Assembly: GCA_021784635.1 (NCBI GenBank)
Contig: JAJYHS010000249.1
Location: 1-15,666, forward strand
Source of the DNA: a bacterium
Lineage (GTDB): Bacteria; Bdellovibrionota; Bdellovibrionia; Bdellovibrionales; UBA1609
Reading direction: 5' to 3'
DNA length: 15,666 nucleotides
The notes under the pieces: generated by a model
Database searches by the model: none
Seen by the model: the letters and a program-made list of their open reading frames with translations, nothing else
Told to the model about the DNA's origin: nothing
Shown: positions 6,358-13,611 of the stretch, piece by piece
Layout of the letters: the number at the start of each line of letters is the position of its first letter
How positions within the stretch are numbered: the stretch's first letter is position 1
Translations under genes and position numbers: made by a program

Positions 6358-8172
6358 CTACAGAGGTCGAGTCAAAATCACGGAATGGCTCGGACCGTTC
6401 AAATTGCGCGCATATTTGACCGCGGCCTGCGCATTTAACACGCGTCCAGATTTAATTCGGTTTTTAAGCGCGGCTGAGGGTTCACCCGTTTCAAGTAGAA
6501 TTTGTTTCACTTCGGTGTCGGTGAGATGGCGATCTTCACTCCATACTTGCGCGGCGACGCCTGCTACAAGCGGTGAGGCCATCGAGGTTCCGGCCATTTT
6601 GGCGTAGAGTTCGTGTCGTGGATTTTCTTTGTAAGCGGATATTATGGGCCGTTTGGTTGTGCCTCCAGGAGCCGCAATATCAACCGTTTCTGGGCCGTAA
6701 TTCGAATAAGAAGTTAAGGCCCCGTAGTAGTTAGAAGCGGCAACCGAAATAATGTTAGGAAAGTGCCGATAACTTGCCGGGTATTGAGGAATAACGTCAT
6801 TGTTAGTTGAAGAATTGCCGGCTGAAACCGTCAGCAAAACATCTTTTTGCTCGGTGTATTTCAAAACCCTTCGCATAACCGGGTAATCGTTGGGCCAACC
6901 CATTGAAAGATTGATAATCTTTGCGCCTTGGTCAACCGCGTAGTAGATGGCGCCTGCGACGGTGGCAATGTCGAAGCCACTGGCGAAAATCGTTACCTTG
7001 AGCGGCATAATTTTAGCGCCACGAGCGGCGCCAAAAATTGAACTGGCCGCAATGCCGGCAACGTGGCTACCGTGGCCATAATCATCGTACGGATATGGAT
7101 TATTTTGTGCAAAATTGTACCCCACAACGTCGTCGACAAATCCATCGCCGTCGTCGTCGATACCATTGTTCGGAATCTCACCGCGGTTGATCCATATGTT
7201 CGGTGACAACGCCGGATGATTATAATTCACTCCTGAATCGATAATCGCGATCGTAATACCTTTACCGGTCGATAACTTCCACGCTTTCGTGGCACCAATT
7301 CGAAACAGATTCAGAAAACGGTTTGGGGTTACAAACGTCGATGACAACGAAGCGGGGAATGCCGGACCCGGTTCAAACGGAACTTTTGCCGACACAAAGA
7401 AATGAGAATACAACGGCTGACAGTATCCGTTCGAATCTTTCACGATCAGCGTAAAACGGTGAAGTCCAGTCGTATCAGGTGTGTACCGAATGGTTGCGGA
7501 ACGACTATACTGCGGTTGTAAAAGCGAGTCTTGCGGTGCGGTTACAATCCAAAGATACGACAGCTTACCGTCATTTGTAGGCGCTTGGGAATTGCTTGCG
7601 TCTAAATTAATACTATTGCCTAAATTAAAGTAGAACCATGTCTGCTGGAGATTTGTCCCTTGGTTGCTCATTAAATGAATGACGGGGCTGACGTTTGACG
7701 GCCCTAACCGGCACGAATTAACAAAGTTCAGGTCTGCGCCGGTCAGAAACACTTTTTGGTATTGGTCGACGTTAAAAACAAGCGGATTATCAACTACTGA
7801 AAAAGGCGCGGTGTTTGAATAATCATCAATAACTTTGGATTTCTTTATGAGCGGAACGTACGAGTTCTTTTCAATAAGTACGTTTTGCCCGCGAAGCTCG
7901 CGGCGTACAGTAGCGAGCGATTGGCCGAATAACTCGTATAAGCCGTGTTTCGGATTTACAATGCGAACACTAAGATCTCGGTATTGCCCGATTAACTGCT
8001 CAAGTGTCGCGGTTGATAGGCCCAGTACGATAACGCCTGTTTCATTTTGACTTGCCGGTGCGCGAGTTACTCGTTGCCTGGGCGGGACATACGGGATGAT
8101 TGGACTCTTGGGCGCGCATGCGGCCAAACCCATTGCCGCAAAAACGACGCTCGCTAGAATTGATATTTTCAC
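6358..8172 (-). CDS. Subtilisin-like (S8) serine protease, lipoprotein with PKD-like domain
   Basis: A 604-residue subtilase. A lipoprotein signal ends in L-A-A-C19. Residues about 45-108 resemble a subtilase propeptide. Residues about 155-262 form a PKD/Ig-like domain (AxxSQAPTNDGKLSYLWIV, ending VKDSNGY) flanked by C154 and C251, which could pair. The catalytic domain runs from about 285 to 595, with Asp in IIDSG (D312), His in GHGSHVAG (H367), oxyanion Asn in SAGN (N453) and Ser in GTSMASP (S530); an Asp-rich loop NGIDDDGDGFVDD is likely calcium-binding. All catalytic residues are present. I start at GTG 8172, which has GGGGGGAG upstream and gives a perfect lipobox; an in-frame TTG at 8226 would add 18 residues ahead of the signal. 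The two anchored paralogues follow in the same direction and may be partners or substrates (inference). Confidence 0.9.
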   Translation of the reverse strand: MKISILASVVFAAMGLAACAPKSPIIPYVPPRQRVTRAPASQNETGVIVLGLSTATLEQLIGQYRDLSVRIVNPKHGLYELFGQSLATVRRELRGQNVLIEKNSYVPLIKKSKVIDDYSNTAPFSVVDNPLVFNVDQYQKVFLTGADLNFVNSCRLGPSNVSPVIHLMSNQGTNLQQTWFYFNLGNSINLDASNSQAPTNDGKLSYLWIVTAPQDSLLQPQYSRSATIRYTPDTTGLHRFTLIVKDSNGYCQPLYSHFFVSAKVPFEPGPAFPASLSSTFVTPNRFLNLFRIGATKAWKLSTGKGITIAIIDSGVNYNHPALSPNIWINRGEIPNNGIDDDGDGFVDDVVGYNFAQNNPYPYDDYGHGSHVAGIAASSIFGAARGAKIMPLKVTIFASGFDIATVAGAIYYAVDQGAKIINLSMGWPNDYPVMRRVLKYTEQKDVLLTVSAGNSSTNNDVIPQYPASYRHFPNIISVAASNYYGALTSYSNYGPETVDIAAPGGTTKRPIISAYKENPRHELYAKMAGTSMASPLVAGVAAQVWSEDRHLTDTEVKQILLETGEPSAALKNRIKSGRVLNAQAAVKYARNLNGPSHSVILTRPL

Positions 8173-8479
8173 CGATCTCCCCCCGAAGACACCGACCACA
8201 CTCGGCCCCAAGAAAAATATTTTCAAGCAAAGAGAATATTTTCATACGGATAACAGCGGTTTATGATTTTTTAAAAAAATTAACAATTACAAATAGTTAA
8301 ATCCGCGGACGGCAAACGGGGTCGAGCTTAAAGTGAAAAATATATTTTTAATCTTACAAAATTTGTAAAGCCTTCCCGTCGTAACGAAGTTCAACTGTAG
8401 AGCTATTACAAGAACTAATAGTGCATTTTACGTGCTGCATAAAATCTGATATAAGCACGCCTTATAGAAGGAGAAATTC
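8173..8479. other. Divergent intergenic region, AT-rich, between subtilase and LysR genes
   Basis: These 307 bases hold the divergent control region of the subtilase gene (minus) and the LysR gene (plus). The LysR side has a clear promoter at 8427-8455. On the subtilase side I see no convincing -35/-10 pair. The segment 8266-8280 is an A/T palindrome (six T, seven A). The 9-mer ATATTTTCA occurs at 8217-8225 and 8236-8244, and again at 8163-8171 across the subtilase start. No additional gene is supported here. Confidence 0.6.
8425..8459 (+). promoter_or_regulatory. LysR gene promoter with overlapping inverted repeats
   Basis: -35 TTTACG (8427-8432) and -10 TATAAG (8450-8455) have a 17 bp spacer; the predicted transcript start is near 8462, giving an 18 nt leader. 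An inverted repeat ATTTTA (8425-8430), 9 nt, TAAAAT (8440-8445) overlaps the -35 box. It contains a T-N11-A, the core of LysR-type binding sites. A second repeat CGTGC (8431-8435) and GCACG (8455-8459) spans the -10. The position suits autorepression, which is usual for LysR regulators. Confidence 0.45.
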
Positions 8480-9382
8480 ATGAACCTCCAACAGTTGTCG
8501 ACTTTTTGCCGCGTCATCAGCGAAGGCAGCATGACGGCCGCCGCCGAAAAACTCAATCTAACGCAACCGGCGGTTAGCCAACAAATTCGAGCGCTTGAAG
8601 ATGAACTGGAAGTACCGTTACTGGTGCGCGGAGTGCGACAAGTAAAACCATCTATTCAAGGGCAATTGTTGTACGATTATGCCAAGCGCATTTTGTTTCT
8701 CACGCAACAAGCCGAAGTTGCAATTCACACATTTTCGCAAGAGTTGGCGGGTGAAATTCGCATCGGGACGACAAGCGCTTTTGGTTTATACCTGGTAAGT
8801 CCTGTTGTTGGACTGTTTTTGAAGCATAACACGCGACTCAGTCTGAAGCTTGTGTATGGAACGGCTGAGCAAATTATCGCCGAAATGAAAAAAGCCAATG
8901 TTGATATGGCCATTTTACCTGATTTGAAAAACGAATACGGAATCGAATTTGACCGGTACGAAGAGCGTTTTGTTTTACAAGACGAAGTATGGCTAGTCGC
9001 TTCTGGGAGGGATGCATCCGTTCCCGAAACGGCTCGTGTTACGGATTTGGTTTCGCGGCCTCTTGTTACGGATGCGGCAATGTATCCGCAATTTCGCCGC
9101 TTGCTAAGCCGCGTTCTTGATACACAAAAAGTGCAGCTTCGGCCGACTTTTGAGTCGGACAATGTTGGCACACTGAAACGCGTGGTTGAAGCGGGGGTGG
9201 GTTGGGGATTTTTACCGGCTCACAGTATTCGTAAACAAGTCAAAACCCGCCGATTGTTGCGAATACTTACAGACGAATTAAGGTACGCCGTTAACGTTAA
9301 TCTGTATTCGCTCAAATCGCCGTCAATTCAACCGATGGCCGACACGTTTTATCGAGCGATTCAACAGCAAACTCTGTCATAA
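8480..9382 (+). CDS. LysR-family transcriptional regulator
   Basis: A 300-residue regulator of normal family length. Residues 1-60 are the winged helix-turn-helix (MNLQQLSTFCRVISEGSM, then AAEKLNLTQPAVSQQIRALE), followed by the linker helix. Residues about 90-297 form the two-lobed effector-binding domain, with GEIRIGTTSAFG at its start and GVGWGFLPAHSI near the end, both typical. ATG 8480 is supported by AAGGAG at 8468-8473. The effector cannot be read from the sequence. LysR genes commonly control a divergent neighbour; here that is the subtilase gene, 307 nt away, which makes it and its two paralogues the first candidate targets. The stop codon overlaps the end of the convergent PEP-regulator gene by 6 nt. 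Confidence 0.93.
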   Translation: MNLQQLSTFCRVISEGSMTAAAEKLNLTQPAVSQQIRALEDELEVPLLVRGVRQVKPSIQGQLLYDYAKRILFLTQQAEVAIHTFSQELAGEIRIGTTSAFGLYLVSPVVGLFLKHNTRLSLKLVYGTAEQIIAEMKKANVDMAILPDLKNEYGIEFDRYEERFVLQDEVWLVASGRDASVPETARVTDLVSRPLVTDAAMYPQFRRLLSRVLDTQKVQLRPTFESDNVGTLKRVVEAGVGWGFLPAHSIRKQVKTRRLLRILTDELRYAVNVNLYSLKSPSIQPMADTFYRAIQQQTLS

Positions 9383-10213
9383 CAAAGCATCGTAAGGCAA
9401 ATTGAGCCGTGAACCGACGATGCGAACAATTTCGGCTGCGGTTTCTTCAAGCGCGCGATCAGTGATATTGAACACGGGCCAGCGGCGATTTTGCTTAAAA
9501 AGTGCGTTGGCGAAATCGATTTCTTTAAAAATATGTTCACGACTGGCGTATTCGCTGCCGGGGTCTTGCCCGAATTTTTCAAGGCGTTTGCGGCGAATCC
9601 TCAGTAACGTGTCGACGTCAATGATTAGCCCCACCACTTTTCGTTGATCGACTTTGAACAACTCCTCGGGGAGTGGCACATTCAAAACAACCGGAATATT
9701 TGCCACCTTAAAACCTTTGTGACTTAAAAAAATTGAAAGCGGCGTTTTACTCGTCCTGCTGATTCCAACTAAAATGATATCGGCATCATTAAGTTCAGAC
9801 AATGTTTTACCGTCATCGTGTTTGACCGTATATTCGATGGCGTCGATGCGCTTAAAATATTTTTCGTCGACAGATCTTAAAATACCGGCCTGCGGGTCTT
9901 GCGCACTTTGCCCAAAAAAACCTTCAAGGCCGATCAACAGTGGGCCAAGAAGATCGATCGCGACGACACCATTTTTTGCAGCTTCATTTGAAATATGATG
10001 GCGCAGAAGACGACTCACAACGGTGAATACGATTAAACCTTTTTTTTCTGCCGCTTCAGCGATAATCGGGTCGACCTGCGAGTCGGTGCGAACATTTTTA
10101 CATTTGACGATGTGAATGTCTTGGTGGGCGTACTGAATGATGCCGGCGCGAACCATTTGGCTCGCCGTTTCGCCCGTGCCATCCGAAATAATAAATAAGT
10201 TGTGGGAGTTCAT
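9377..10213 (-). CDS. ppsR: PEP synthase / pyruvate phosphate dikinase regulatory protein (bifunctional kinase/pyrophosphorylase, DUF299)
   Basis: A 278-residue cytosolic protein of the DUF299 family. These enzymes inactivate PEP synthetase or pyruvate, phosphate dikinase by ADP-dependent threonine phosphorylation and reactivate it by phosphate-dependent removal, thus controlling pyruvate-to-PEP flux. Family marks are the N-terminal ISDGTGETA (residues 9-17), the P-loop G150-I-S-R-T-S-K-T157-P-L-S, and VPLPEELFKVDQRKVVGLIID. Length is normal. Which of the two targets it controls cannot be told here, as neither ppsA nor ppdK is in the window. ATG 10213 overlaps the stop of the unknown gene upstream (ATGA) and lacks a ribosome binding site, so translation probably depends on coupling. 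Confidence 0.93.
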   Translation of the reverse strand: MNSHNLFIISDGTGETASQMVRAGIIQYAHQDIHIVKCKNVRTDSQVDPIIAEAAEKKGLIVFTVVSRLLRHHISNEAAKNGVVAIDLLGPLLIGLEGFFGQSAQDPQAGILRSVDEKYFKRIDAIEYTVKHDDGKTLSELNDADIILVGISRTSKTPLSIFLSHKGFKVANIPVVLNVPLPEELFKVDQRKVVGLIIDVDTLLRIRRKRLEKFGQDPGSEYASREHIFKEIDFANALFKQNRRWPVFNITDRALEETAAEIVRIVGSRLNLPYDALL

Positions 10214-10668
10214 AAGGGGACAAGCGATACTTCGTCAGTGGGCGCGTTTGGCCAGTACTTAGCAAAAAAATCGGGATCTATTTTTTGCGGTAAAAAAACG
10301 CGCACATTCGGTTTGCCGAACTCCGTCCAAACGGAGTGAGCCGCTTGCACCCAATTTTGCGGATTTGAAGGCGGCAATTCGACAACAATATTTGCCGGTA
10401 AGTGTTCATCGGCGATGACGGCCAACGGCGCAGGTAGGTTTGCCGGTCCGTTTACGGTAAATAAAGACTCCAGGTGATTTTTAGTGAGTATGTCTTTTAA
10501 CGACGCATCTAAAGTTCGCGACTGATGGGTACGCGCACGGGAAAGCTGAAAGTTGAGGTACCAGTCAATACGCCGAAGTAGCGGCGTTTCTGCAGTTGGT
10601 GAGGGAATAATCCACAGCGGTGAACCGGTGCTGAAGGCGTGGGCTCGATTTATTGTCGCGTGGGCCAT
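10210..10668 (-). CDS. Unknown 152-aa protein between nusB and the PEP regulator gene
   Basis: I do not recognise this protein. It has no signal peptide, membrane helix or cysteine, so it is probably cytosolic. The middle holds a basic helical stretch (WYLNFQLSRARTHQSRTLD), then alternating strands and helices (PLAVIADEH, NIVVELPPS, NVRVFLPQ), suggesting a small alpha/beta domain. The C-terminus is FAKYWPNAPTDEVSLVPL. ATG 10668 has AGGA about 10 nt upstream. It lies 32 nt after nusB and overlaps the PEP regulator gene by ATGA, so the three are likely one transcript. The coupling hints at a link with the PEP regulator or its regulation, but the sequence offers no proof. The reading frame looks genuine from its tight packing. 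Confidence 0.75.
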   Translation of the reverse strand: MAHATINRAHAFSTGSPLWIIPSPTAETPLLRRIDWYLNFQLSRARTHQSRTLDASLKDILTKNHLESLFTVNGPANLPAPLAVIADEHLPANIVVELPPSNPQNWVQAAHSVWTEFGKPNVRVFLPQKIDPDFFAKYWPNAPTDEVSLVPL

Positions 10669-10700
10669 TAATTTCGCATCCTGTTTAATCGCAATCGAAT

Positions 10701-11126
10701 CTAGTCCCGAAGCGTTTTTTTGCGGACACTATCGAGAATACCGTTAATAAATGGAGCCGATTCCGTGCTTCCATATTTTTTTGCCAATTCAATCGCTTCG
10801 TCAATCACCACTTTATACGGAATGCTTTGAGATGAAAAGACCATCTCAAAGAGGCTTTGGCGCAAAATGCATAAATCAACGGGTGAAATACGCTCAATCT
10901 TCCAATTATGGCTCGATTCGCGAATTAATCGGTCGATTTCATCACGCTGCTTGTCCACGCCGGTTAGTAAAATATTGGCGTAATCCCAAGAATCTTTTGT
11001 TGCAGAGATGTAATTTTGAAAATATTCAAGGCTTGAGTGCACAGTCATCTCAGGCGTGAATTCGCGTTGAAACAATATTTGTAACGAAATTTCACGTGCC
11101 TTACGCCGCTCACCGCCGTCTTTCAT
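10701..11126 (-). CDS. nusB: Transcription antitermination factor NusB
   Basis: A 141-residue all-helical RNA-binding protein. NusB joins NusE (ribosomal protein S10) on boxA of rRNA transcripts to form the antitermination complex. Family marks are the start RRKAREISLQILFQREF, the central LLTGVDKQRDEIDRLI, and the highly conserved IPYKVVIDEAIELAKKYGS followed by APFINGILDSVRKK. Length is typical. ATG 11126 has TTGGAG about 9 nt upstream. It appears to be the first gene of a three-gene unit with the unknown 152-residue gene and the PEP regulator gene. The usual partner ribH is not next to it. Confidence 0.94.
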   Translation of the reverse strand: MKDGGERRKAREISLQILFQREFTPEMTVHSSLEYFQNYISATKDSWDYANILLTGVDKQRDEIDRLIRESSHNWKIERISPVDLCILRQSLFEMVFSSQSIPYKVVIDEAIELAKKYGSTESAPFINGILDSVRKKTLRD

Positions 11127-11173
11127 GGTGATCTACTCCAAACATACGGTTAAATATTTTTCTTACGAGTTGA

Positions 11174-11202
11174 AACCTAAGTTTCTTTGCAGCACCGGTC
11201 AA
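11174..11202 (-). promoter_or_regulatory. Candidate promoter for the nusB unit
   Basis: On the minus strand, -35 TTGACC (11197-11202) and -10 TAGGTT (11174-11179) are 17 bp apart, predicting a leader of about 40 nt before nusB. The -10 matches only three of six consensus positions, so this is tentative. The octamer TTGACCGG here is shared with the promoter at 14980. Confidence 0.33.
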
Positions 11203-11244
11203 TTTTCGCTTGTCGATTTACTTGGCACGTTGCAATATCGGCTC

Positions 11245-11964
11245 ATGGCCCGTTTCTTCTTACTGTACATCAGTTTGCCGCTGGTTTTGTCTTTTTGCGG
11301 CCTTCGCCTATTGGCTCAATCGGTTAAATCAACCAATCTTAATCTCAATACTCAACCGGCTCGTTCTGTTCCTGTGGGAGTTGCTGCTGCAAGGTCGTAT
11401 TTTATCGCTCGTAATGAGCACGAAGAAGAAATGCGCGAAGACGGTGACCGCGGCCCCGATTCGGTGGATTCAGAGAGTTCTGTTTCGAGCGGGAATCGCT
11501 ATCTTATGCTTGGGATTGGCACATTTTTGAATGATGACGCCTACGAGTGGGGCGGTTCGCATAAAAAAAACGTCGGTTCGGGGATGCTTACGGTAACGTA
11601 CCGAATCGGCGGATGGCCAAGTTCGATGGATCTGTGGTTTCGTGCCGAACTTCAATCGTACACAGTTAATGGCGATCATCCGGAACAATTTGAAATGATG
11701 CCAATTATTGCATTCCCCGATGCCGAGAGCCGATTCCCGATGTATTTCGGCGGCGGAATCGGCCCGGGGGTATTTCTTCGGCAAGTTCAAGGCTCCGGCG
11801 ATTTGGCGGCAAATTACGTTGTCATGATGGGCGTGCGTTTTCCGTATTTATTCAGCAATGGTGGACTTTATATGGAGACGGGATTTAAAGGGCTCATCAA
11901 CCTTTTAAGTCAAGGCCAACAAGAAGGCGTTTATCTCAGTGCCGGCGGCGTCTTCGTATTTTAG
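11245..11964 (+). CDS. Predicted outer-membrane beta-barrel-like protein
   Basis: A 239-residue envelope protein of no family I can name. A signal peptide covers residues 1-24 (MARFFLLYISLPLVLSFCGL, cleavage near LLA-Q). Residues about 25-85 are a polar, acidic, probably disordered segment (EHEEEMREDGDRGPDS). From about residue 85 the protein alternates short amphipathic strands (RYLMLGIGTFL, MLTVTYRIGG, MDLWFRAELQSYTV, MYFGGGIGPGVFLR, GLYMETGFKGLINL). It ends in GGVFVF, a terminal Phe as in outer-membrane barrels recognised by BamA. The reading frame is open back to 11125; I choose ATG 11245 because it gives a proper signal peptide, although no ribosome binding site is visible. It is divergent from nusB and is followed by rsmB after 41 nt. 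Function is unknown; surface porin or assembly roles are both possible. Confidence 0.72.
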   Translation: MARFFLLYISLPLVLSFCGLRLLAQSVKSTNLNLNTQPARSVPVGVAAARSYFIARNEHEEEMREDGDRGPDSVDSESSVSSGNRYLMLGIGTFLNDDAYEWGGSHKKNVGSGMLTVTYRIGGWPSSMDLWFRAELQSYTVNGDHPEQFEMMPIIAFPDAESRFPMYFGGGIGPGVFLRQVQGSGDLAANYVVMMGVRFPYLFSNGGLYMETGFKGLINLLSQGQQEGVYLSAGGVFVF

Positions 11965-12005
11965 GCAAGTTCTTACAAATGTTTTCCAGCTAGGACACGC
12001 CCGAT

Positions 12006-13151
12006 ATGCAACTCCCACGACCGATCGAAACGGCATGCATCGCAACATTAAAGTCTATATTTTCAGAATCGCAGCACGCCGACAAAGCGATTGAACACGC
12101 GATGCGCACACATCGAAAATGGGGTGCGAGAGACCGACGCGTGTTTGCCGAAACCGTTTACGATATCGTGCGCTGGCGGCGACTTATTGAAACGCTCGCG
12201 CAAACTCGCGACGAGGCGGCGCTGATCTTGTTTTACGTCCGTGAAAAAGAACTGTTTCGCGAAAAAGTTGAAAATTTGCCGCTAGCAGTACGCGAGTCCG
12301 TGCCGGATTGGCTGGCCTCTCGATTGACTCAAGAGTTGGGTTTGAGTGGCGCTGCAGAAATGATGCGAGCGCTTAATAAGCCAGCGCCGCATTTTCTAAG
12401 AGTAAATGAGTTAAAAACCAGCGTCGAGAAAGCGCGCGAACTATTGTCGAAAGAAGGAGTTGAAACTCAGTTCGTCGACCAAGTGCCGAGCGCACTACGT
12501 TTACTGAAGAGGCAAAATGTGTTTCGCACGACAGCGTTTCAAAACGGTTGGATAGAAATGCAAGACGCGGGCTCGCAAATGGTTGGGCCGTTTTTGAATC
12601 CCGAGCCGGGTGAGTTTGTGATCGATGCCTGTGCCGGCGCTGGCGGTAAGTCTCTTCATTTGGCCTCTTTGATGAAAAATAAAGGAAGACTCCTCTGTCT
12701 TGACGTAAACGAGTGGAAGCTCGACGAGTTAAAAAAGCGGGCCCGCCGCGCGGGAGTGTCTAATATTGAGACACGCCTTATCGACTCGACCAAAGTTATA
12801 AAGCGCCTTGAAGGCTCGGCCGATCGGGTGCTTCTCGATGTTCCGTGTTCGGGTCTCGGTGTGCTCCGAAGAAATCCTGATGCAAAATGGAAGCTCAACG
12901 AAGTCGAGCTTAACCGGCTCGCCGAGATACAGACGGATGTGCTGCAAAGTTACAGCCGAATGGTTCGGCCCGGCGGCCACCTCGTTTATTCCACTTGCAG
13001 TGTTTTGCCGTCTGAAAACTGGTTGCGTGTCCAGGATTTTACAGACCGCGCGCAGGGTGAATTTAGGGTTGAAACCCAATGGCAAGTGTCTCCGATTGAG
13101 ACGCAATTTGATGGATTTTTTGCATCTCGTATGGTTCGTGGTTTAAACTAA
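12006..13151 (+). CDS. rsmB: 16S rRNA (cytosine-C5)-methyltransferase, RsmB family
   Basis: A 381-residue RsmB/Nop-type methyltransferase. In E. coli RsmB methylates C967 of 16S rRNA using S-adenosylmethionine. Residues 1-80 form the NusB-like RNA-binding domain (RKWGARDRRVFAETVYDIVR). The SAM-binding motif is D207ACAGAGGKS, motif IV is DVPCSG with C281, and motif VI is YSTCS with C331, the pair of cysteines used in catalysis and release; NPDAKW is also typical. It is shorter than the 429-residue E. coli enzyme, mostly in the N-terminal half. ATG 12006 has a weak AGGA 10 nt upstream. Other members of the family (RsmF, Nop2-like) have similar cores, so the exact target base is inferred. A small lipoprotein gene follows after 4 nt. 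Confidence 0.86.
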   Translation: MQLPRPIETACIATLKSIFSESQHADKAIEHAMRTHRKWGARDRRVFAETVYDIVRWRRLIETLAQTRDEAALILFYVREKELFREKVENLPLAVRESVPDWLASRLTQELGLSGAAEMMRALNKPAPHFLRVNELKTSVEKARELLSKEGVETQFVDQVPSALRLLKRQNVFRTTAFQNGWIEMQDAGSQMVGPFLNPEPGEFVIDACAGAGGKSLHLASLMKNKGRLLCLDVNEWKLDELKKRARRAGVSNIETRLIDSTKVIKRLEGSADRVLLDVPCSGLGVLRRNPDAKWKLNEVELNRLAEIQTDVLQSYSRMVRPGGHLVYSTCSVLPSENWLRVQDFTDRAQGEFRVETQWQVSPIETQFDGFFASRMVRGLN

Positions 13152-13155
13152 TTTT

Positions 13156-13611
13156 ATGAAGAACAGGTTTTTTACGCGAGTGATCCCCATCGCGGCTCTG
13201 GGGATACTTGTACTGTTTAAGTTTGAAAATTGCGCTCCTGCTGCCAATTTTGCAAGTTCGGCGTCAACGAGCAATACTGTAAAAATTGTCGATAATTGGA
13301 ATTCTTCGCCAGTACAGTTTGTGAACCCCACACAAGTAGTGACTTCAAATTCGACCGTTGTACAAGGGTTGTGTGTCGGTAACCCGAACGGTACAGTCGT
13401 CAATTGGGCGATAACTTCAGCGCAAAATCCAGATCAAATTCTCGATTCAGGACAAGTGGAATGTAAAAATGGTGAATTCGAAGTGGCCGTGAATTCACTT
13501 TCTTTTCAATCGTGTTCCGATCAATTTGAAGTCCGCGCGGCATCGACATACAACGCGGGTCAAATGGCCACTACGTTCTTAGAGCCGGACTGCCCATCGG
13601 CGACCCAATAA
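13156..13611 (+). CDS. Small secreted protein, putative lipoprotein with atypical lipobox
   Basis: A 151-residue unknown protein. The N-terminus (basic MKNRFFTR, hydrophobic core PIAALGILVLF) is followed by F-E-N-C26, an unusual lipobox lacking the small residue normally before Cys; the string KFENCAP resembles N-termini I associate with Bdellovibrio lipoproteins. The mature part begins with a Ser/Ala-rich linker and then a beta-rich domain with four further cysteines (in GLCVG, VECKN, QSCSD, PDCPS), enough for two disulfides, so a small Ig-like or disulfide-held periplasmic domain is plausible. ATG 13156 follows rsmB by 4 nt with no ribosome binding site of its own, implying coupling to rsmB. 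Its last 41 nt overlap the end of the dihydroorotase gene on the other strand. Confidence 0.75.
   Translation: MKNRFFTRVIPIAALGILVLFKFENCAPAANFASSASTSNTVKIVDNWNSSPVQFVNPTQVVTSNSTVVQGLCVGNPNGTVVNWAITSAQNPDQILDSGQVECKNGEFEVAVNSLSFQSCSDQFEVRAASTYNAGQMATTFLEPDCPSATQ

Noticed and set aside
8042..8245. Minus-strand 67-codon frame starting ATG 8245, overlapping the subtilase start
   Set aside because: It lies in another frame of the subtilase 5' end and has no ribosome binding site, recognisable domain or natural composition. The subtilase frame explains the region.
11125..11244. 40-codon N-terminal extension of the beta-barrel-like protein
   Set aside because: It would place the signal peptide internally and start on top of the nusB start codon; ATG 11245 gives a normal signal peptide.
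12729..13106. Minus-strand 125-codon frame and overlapping plus-strand frame inside rsmB
   Set aside because: Both lie within rsmB, whose catalytic motifs IV and VI cover this stretch.
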